This document shows, in pieces, positions 62,330-64,000 of a stretch of 64,000 nucleotides of DNA; the first letter of the stretch is position 1; each line of letters opens with the position of its first letter. Position numbers and translations under genes: made by a program. The notes beneath the pieces were generated by a model. That model was not told the DNA's origin. It ran no database searches and saw nothing but the letters and a program-made list of their open reading frames with translations. Source of the stretch: Clusia tigrina (Eukaryota; Arthropoda; Insecta; Diptera; Clusiidae); contig CAKKTE020000188.1 of the NCBI GenBank assembly GCA_920105625.2, forward strand, positions 3,270,177 to 3,334,176, in the 5' to 3' direction.

Positions 62330-63160
62330 ATAATTGTTTTCTTTTAGCTCTTTAGATTTTCTGCGACGTCATCCGACGATCTAAATGTATACCAAGGTAC
62401 TTGGTATCTATTGATTTTAGTAGTTAAAAAGCACCGGAGGACACGGGCTATTTCTGAGTGTTATAGTTACTTAGATAGATATAGTATAATTTTATCTCCT
62501 CCTTTTGTGTAGGTAGAACGCTTCCTTGTGGGTGGACGGATTTTGTTGGATATAATTTAGAATAGAAACTACGTGGTTGACTTTGGTCATAAAATGTCTG
62601 TTTTCAAGATAAGATTTCAGGACTCTTGGGTGACTCCAGAAACACAGCAGTAAGATTTTTAGTTTAATTTTAGATAGATATAGTATAATTTTATCTCCTC
62701 CTTTTGTGTAGGTAGAACGCTTCCTTGTGGGTGGACGGATTTTGTTGGATATAATTGAGAATAGAAACTACGTGGTTGACTTTGGTCATAAAATGTCTGT
62801 TTTCAAGATAAGATTTCAGGACTCTTGGGTGACTCCAGAAACACAGCAGTAAGATTTTTAGTTTTCAAGAGGTTTTCTAATGTATATCTTGTATAATCAA
62901 TGTACTTGTTCCGTGCTTGCGTGCTGTTTTCTGAACCCAAACTGATGGTTATTTAACAGGTATTCTTCATCAAGAATGGGCCTTAGTTTATTGAGGACTT
63001 TAGATCGATGGTCGACAAACTAAAGGGTATTTATAATGTTAATTCCTCTTGAGGTTTACTAGGTTTTGGGATAACGATTATTTGTACAACTTTCCACTGG
63101 AGAAGAGCGTATCCAAGAGCTAAAATAACATTATACAATTGAGTAAGGTACTGAAATCCA
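62330..63160 (-). mobile_element. Jockey-type LINE reverse transcriptase relic
   Basis: On the minus strand: LQWKVVQIIVIPKPSKPQEE (about 63090), VLNKLRPILDEEYLLNNHQF GFRKQHASTEQVH (about 62990-62900, with a stop after), LKSYLENRHFMTKVN (twice, see the tandem duplication), and TKYLGIHLDRR (about 62395). The RT motifs A, B and C are lost between these pieces. Confidence 0.75.
62472..62864. repeat. 199-bp tandem duplication inside the LINE relic
   Basis: Two nearly identical copies, 62472-62670 and 62671-62864, start TAGATAGATATAGTATAATT and end AAGATTTTTAGTTT. I see about one mismatch (TTTAGAATAG versus TTGAGAATAG). Confidence 0.95.
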
Positions 63161-63549
63161 GATTCAGGTATTTCTTTTTATATTTTGACCGTGATTAGAG
63201 TGTAGACATAGATATATAGATTTATTTAAGGGTGTTATATACCGCGACCTGAAGATCTATTGTGATGCCCCTATTTATTTGAAAAATGAGGATAATCTTA
63301 TCTACAGTTCTGCCGTCAGGTTGATTTCCGATAGGTATTCATATATTTTGGAGGAATCAAGTTGAGAGATATGCTGATATCTAAGATATATTCTCCAAAA
63401 CACCTGAGTCTTTTGTGTGCCAATGGTCCGTAGTCTGTGATCAGGTGCAGTGAGTATAGTAAAAATTTAAATACCGTAATTTTGAAGCATAGAAATCAAA
63501 GAAGAGATATCTGTACTTATAATGTATATTCCATATTTTATTCCAAAAC

Positions 63550-63988
63550 ACCTGAGGATGAGAGCGTATCCCTTCAGTTAATTTAATTTAGCTTTTAAAA
63601 AATTTATACTTTTGTTTTGGTAGTTTTGATTCAGGTGGGGGCGTGAGTCGATATACATATGTAGGTAGAAATGGCATGGATATATGTCAGAAGTGTTCAG
63701 CAAAGGTATCTGCCTTGCCTTCCTCACACTTGGACCGCGGATTTTGTTGTTATTGGGGCAATAGATATTGATATTGAAGACATTTTAATGGCAAACCTAA
63801 ATCTTAAAAGAACGGGCTATCACAACTATCAAAATGGCCAACAACGATCCATTAGTAAGAAACATTTCTACCTACATATGTATATCGACTCACGCCCCAC
63901 CTGAACTAAAAAACTACCAAAACAAAAGTATAAATTTTTTAAAAGCTAAATTAAATTAAGTGAAGGGATACGCTCTCATCCCGCAGGT
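63550..63988. mobile_element. Fold-back element / MITE with about 120-bp arms
   Basis: Arms 63550-63673 and 63863-63988 are inverted copies (GGATGAGAGCGTATCC outer, CGATATACATATGTAGGTAG inner), with a 189-bp spacer. They differ by a few bases and small indels. The spacer contains no gene. No target duplication is evident within the window. Confidence 0.85.
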
Positions 63989-64000
63989 ATATATTTATGT

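Larger units (their letters stand above)
61128..64000 (+). other. Arl4: Arl4 intron 4 (to the window end), with repeats
   Basis: No acceptor followed by the expected GVPVLILANKQD-like coding is found up to 64000. 61140-62300 holds no recognised feature; 62330-63160 is a LINE relic and 63550-63988 a fold-back. Confidence 0.7.

Overview
The window looks like a transposon-packed stretch of a higher-fly (brachyceran dipteran) chromosome. Two single-copy host genes are supported. The first is pleiohomeotic (pho, the fly YY1 Polycomb DNA-binding factor), minus strand, four well-supported exons between 19830 and 14569 plus a possible last exon at 14285-14189. The second is Arl4, a small ARF-like GTPase, plus strand, first four exons at 60582-61127 with the 3' part beyond the window. 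In Drosophila both genes lie on the tiny fourth chromosome (Muller element F, the ancestral fly X). Their linkage here, about 41 kb apart with mobile DNA between, suggests an element-F segment. I infer a fly outside Drosophila, possibly a tephritid or similar family, but cannot name a species.

Layout. 1-2660: two head-on Jockey-type LINE fragments. 2826-5771: a decayed copia element with its 3' LTR, carrying a 111-bp retroposed insert. 5930-8000 and 8900-12254: two LINEs with an RNase H domain (LOA/I type). The second is split by a 1.4-kb solo-LTR-like block. 14189-19830: pho, whose last zinc-finger intron holds a Tc1 transposon sitting in TA microsatellites. 20642-21238: a MITE. 21839-24035: a pogo/Tigger transposon with exact ends. 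24971-35785: a minus-strand BEL/Pao element whose right LTR was split by a copia element (31047-35576); both target-site duplications are readable. 36370-42300: a repeat-rich target invaded by a full-length Jockey LINE (36695-41052). 42819-47000: a minus-strand gypsy element whose integrase is interrupted by a 186-bp MITE. 47651-55422: a plus-strand BEL/Pao element with a decayed envelope-like region and an unexplained ORF plus promoter upstream of gag. 55614-60139: MITEs, a Tc1 scrap, a CR1-like LINE tail and two THAP-domain relics. 60582-64000: Arl4 exons, then intron with a Jockey relic and a long-arm fold-back.

Apart from pho and Arl4, essentially all coding capacity belongs to mobile elements, most with stops, frameshifts or deletions. 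No tRNA, rRNA or CRISPR was seen. I found no clear new host system. The items that best deserve a second look are the pre-gag ORF with its own TATA/initiator pair at 48250-48912, the THAP element beside its own deletion derivative (58896-60139), the MITE family with internal 21-bp repeats, and the exact nesting record in 24966-35790.
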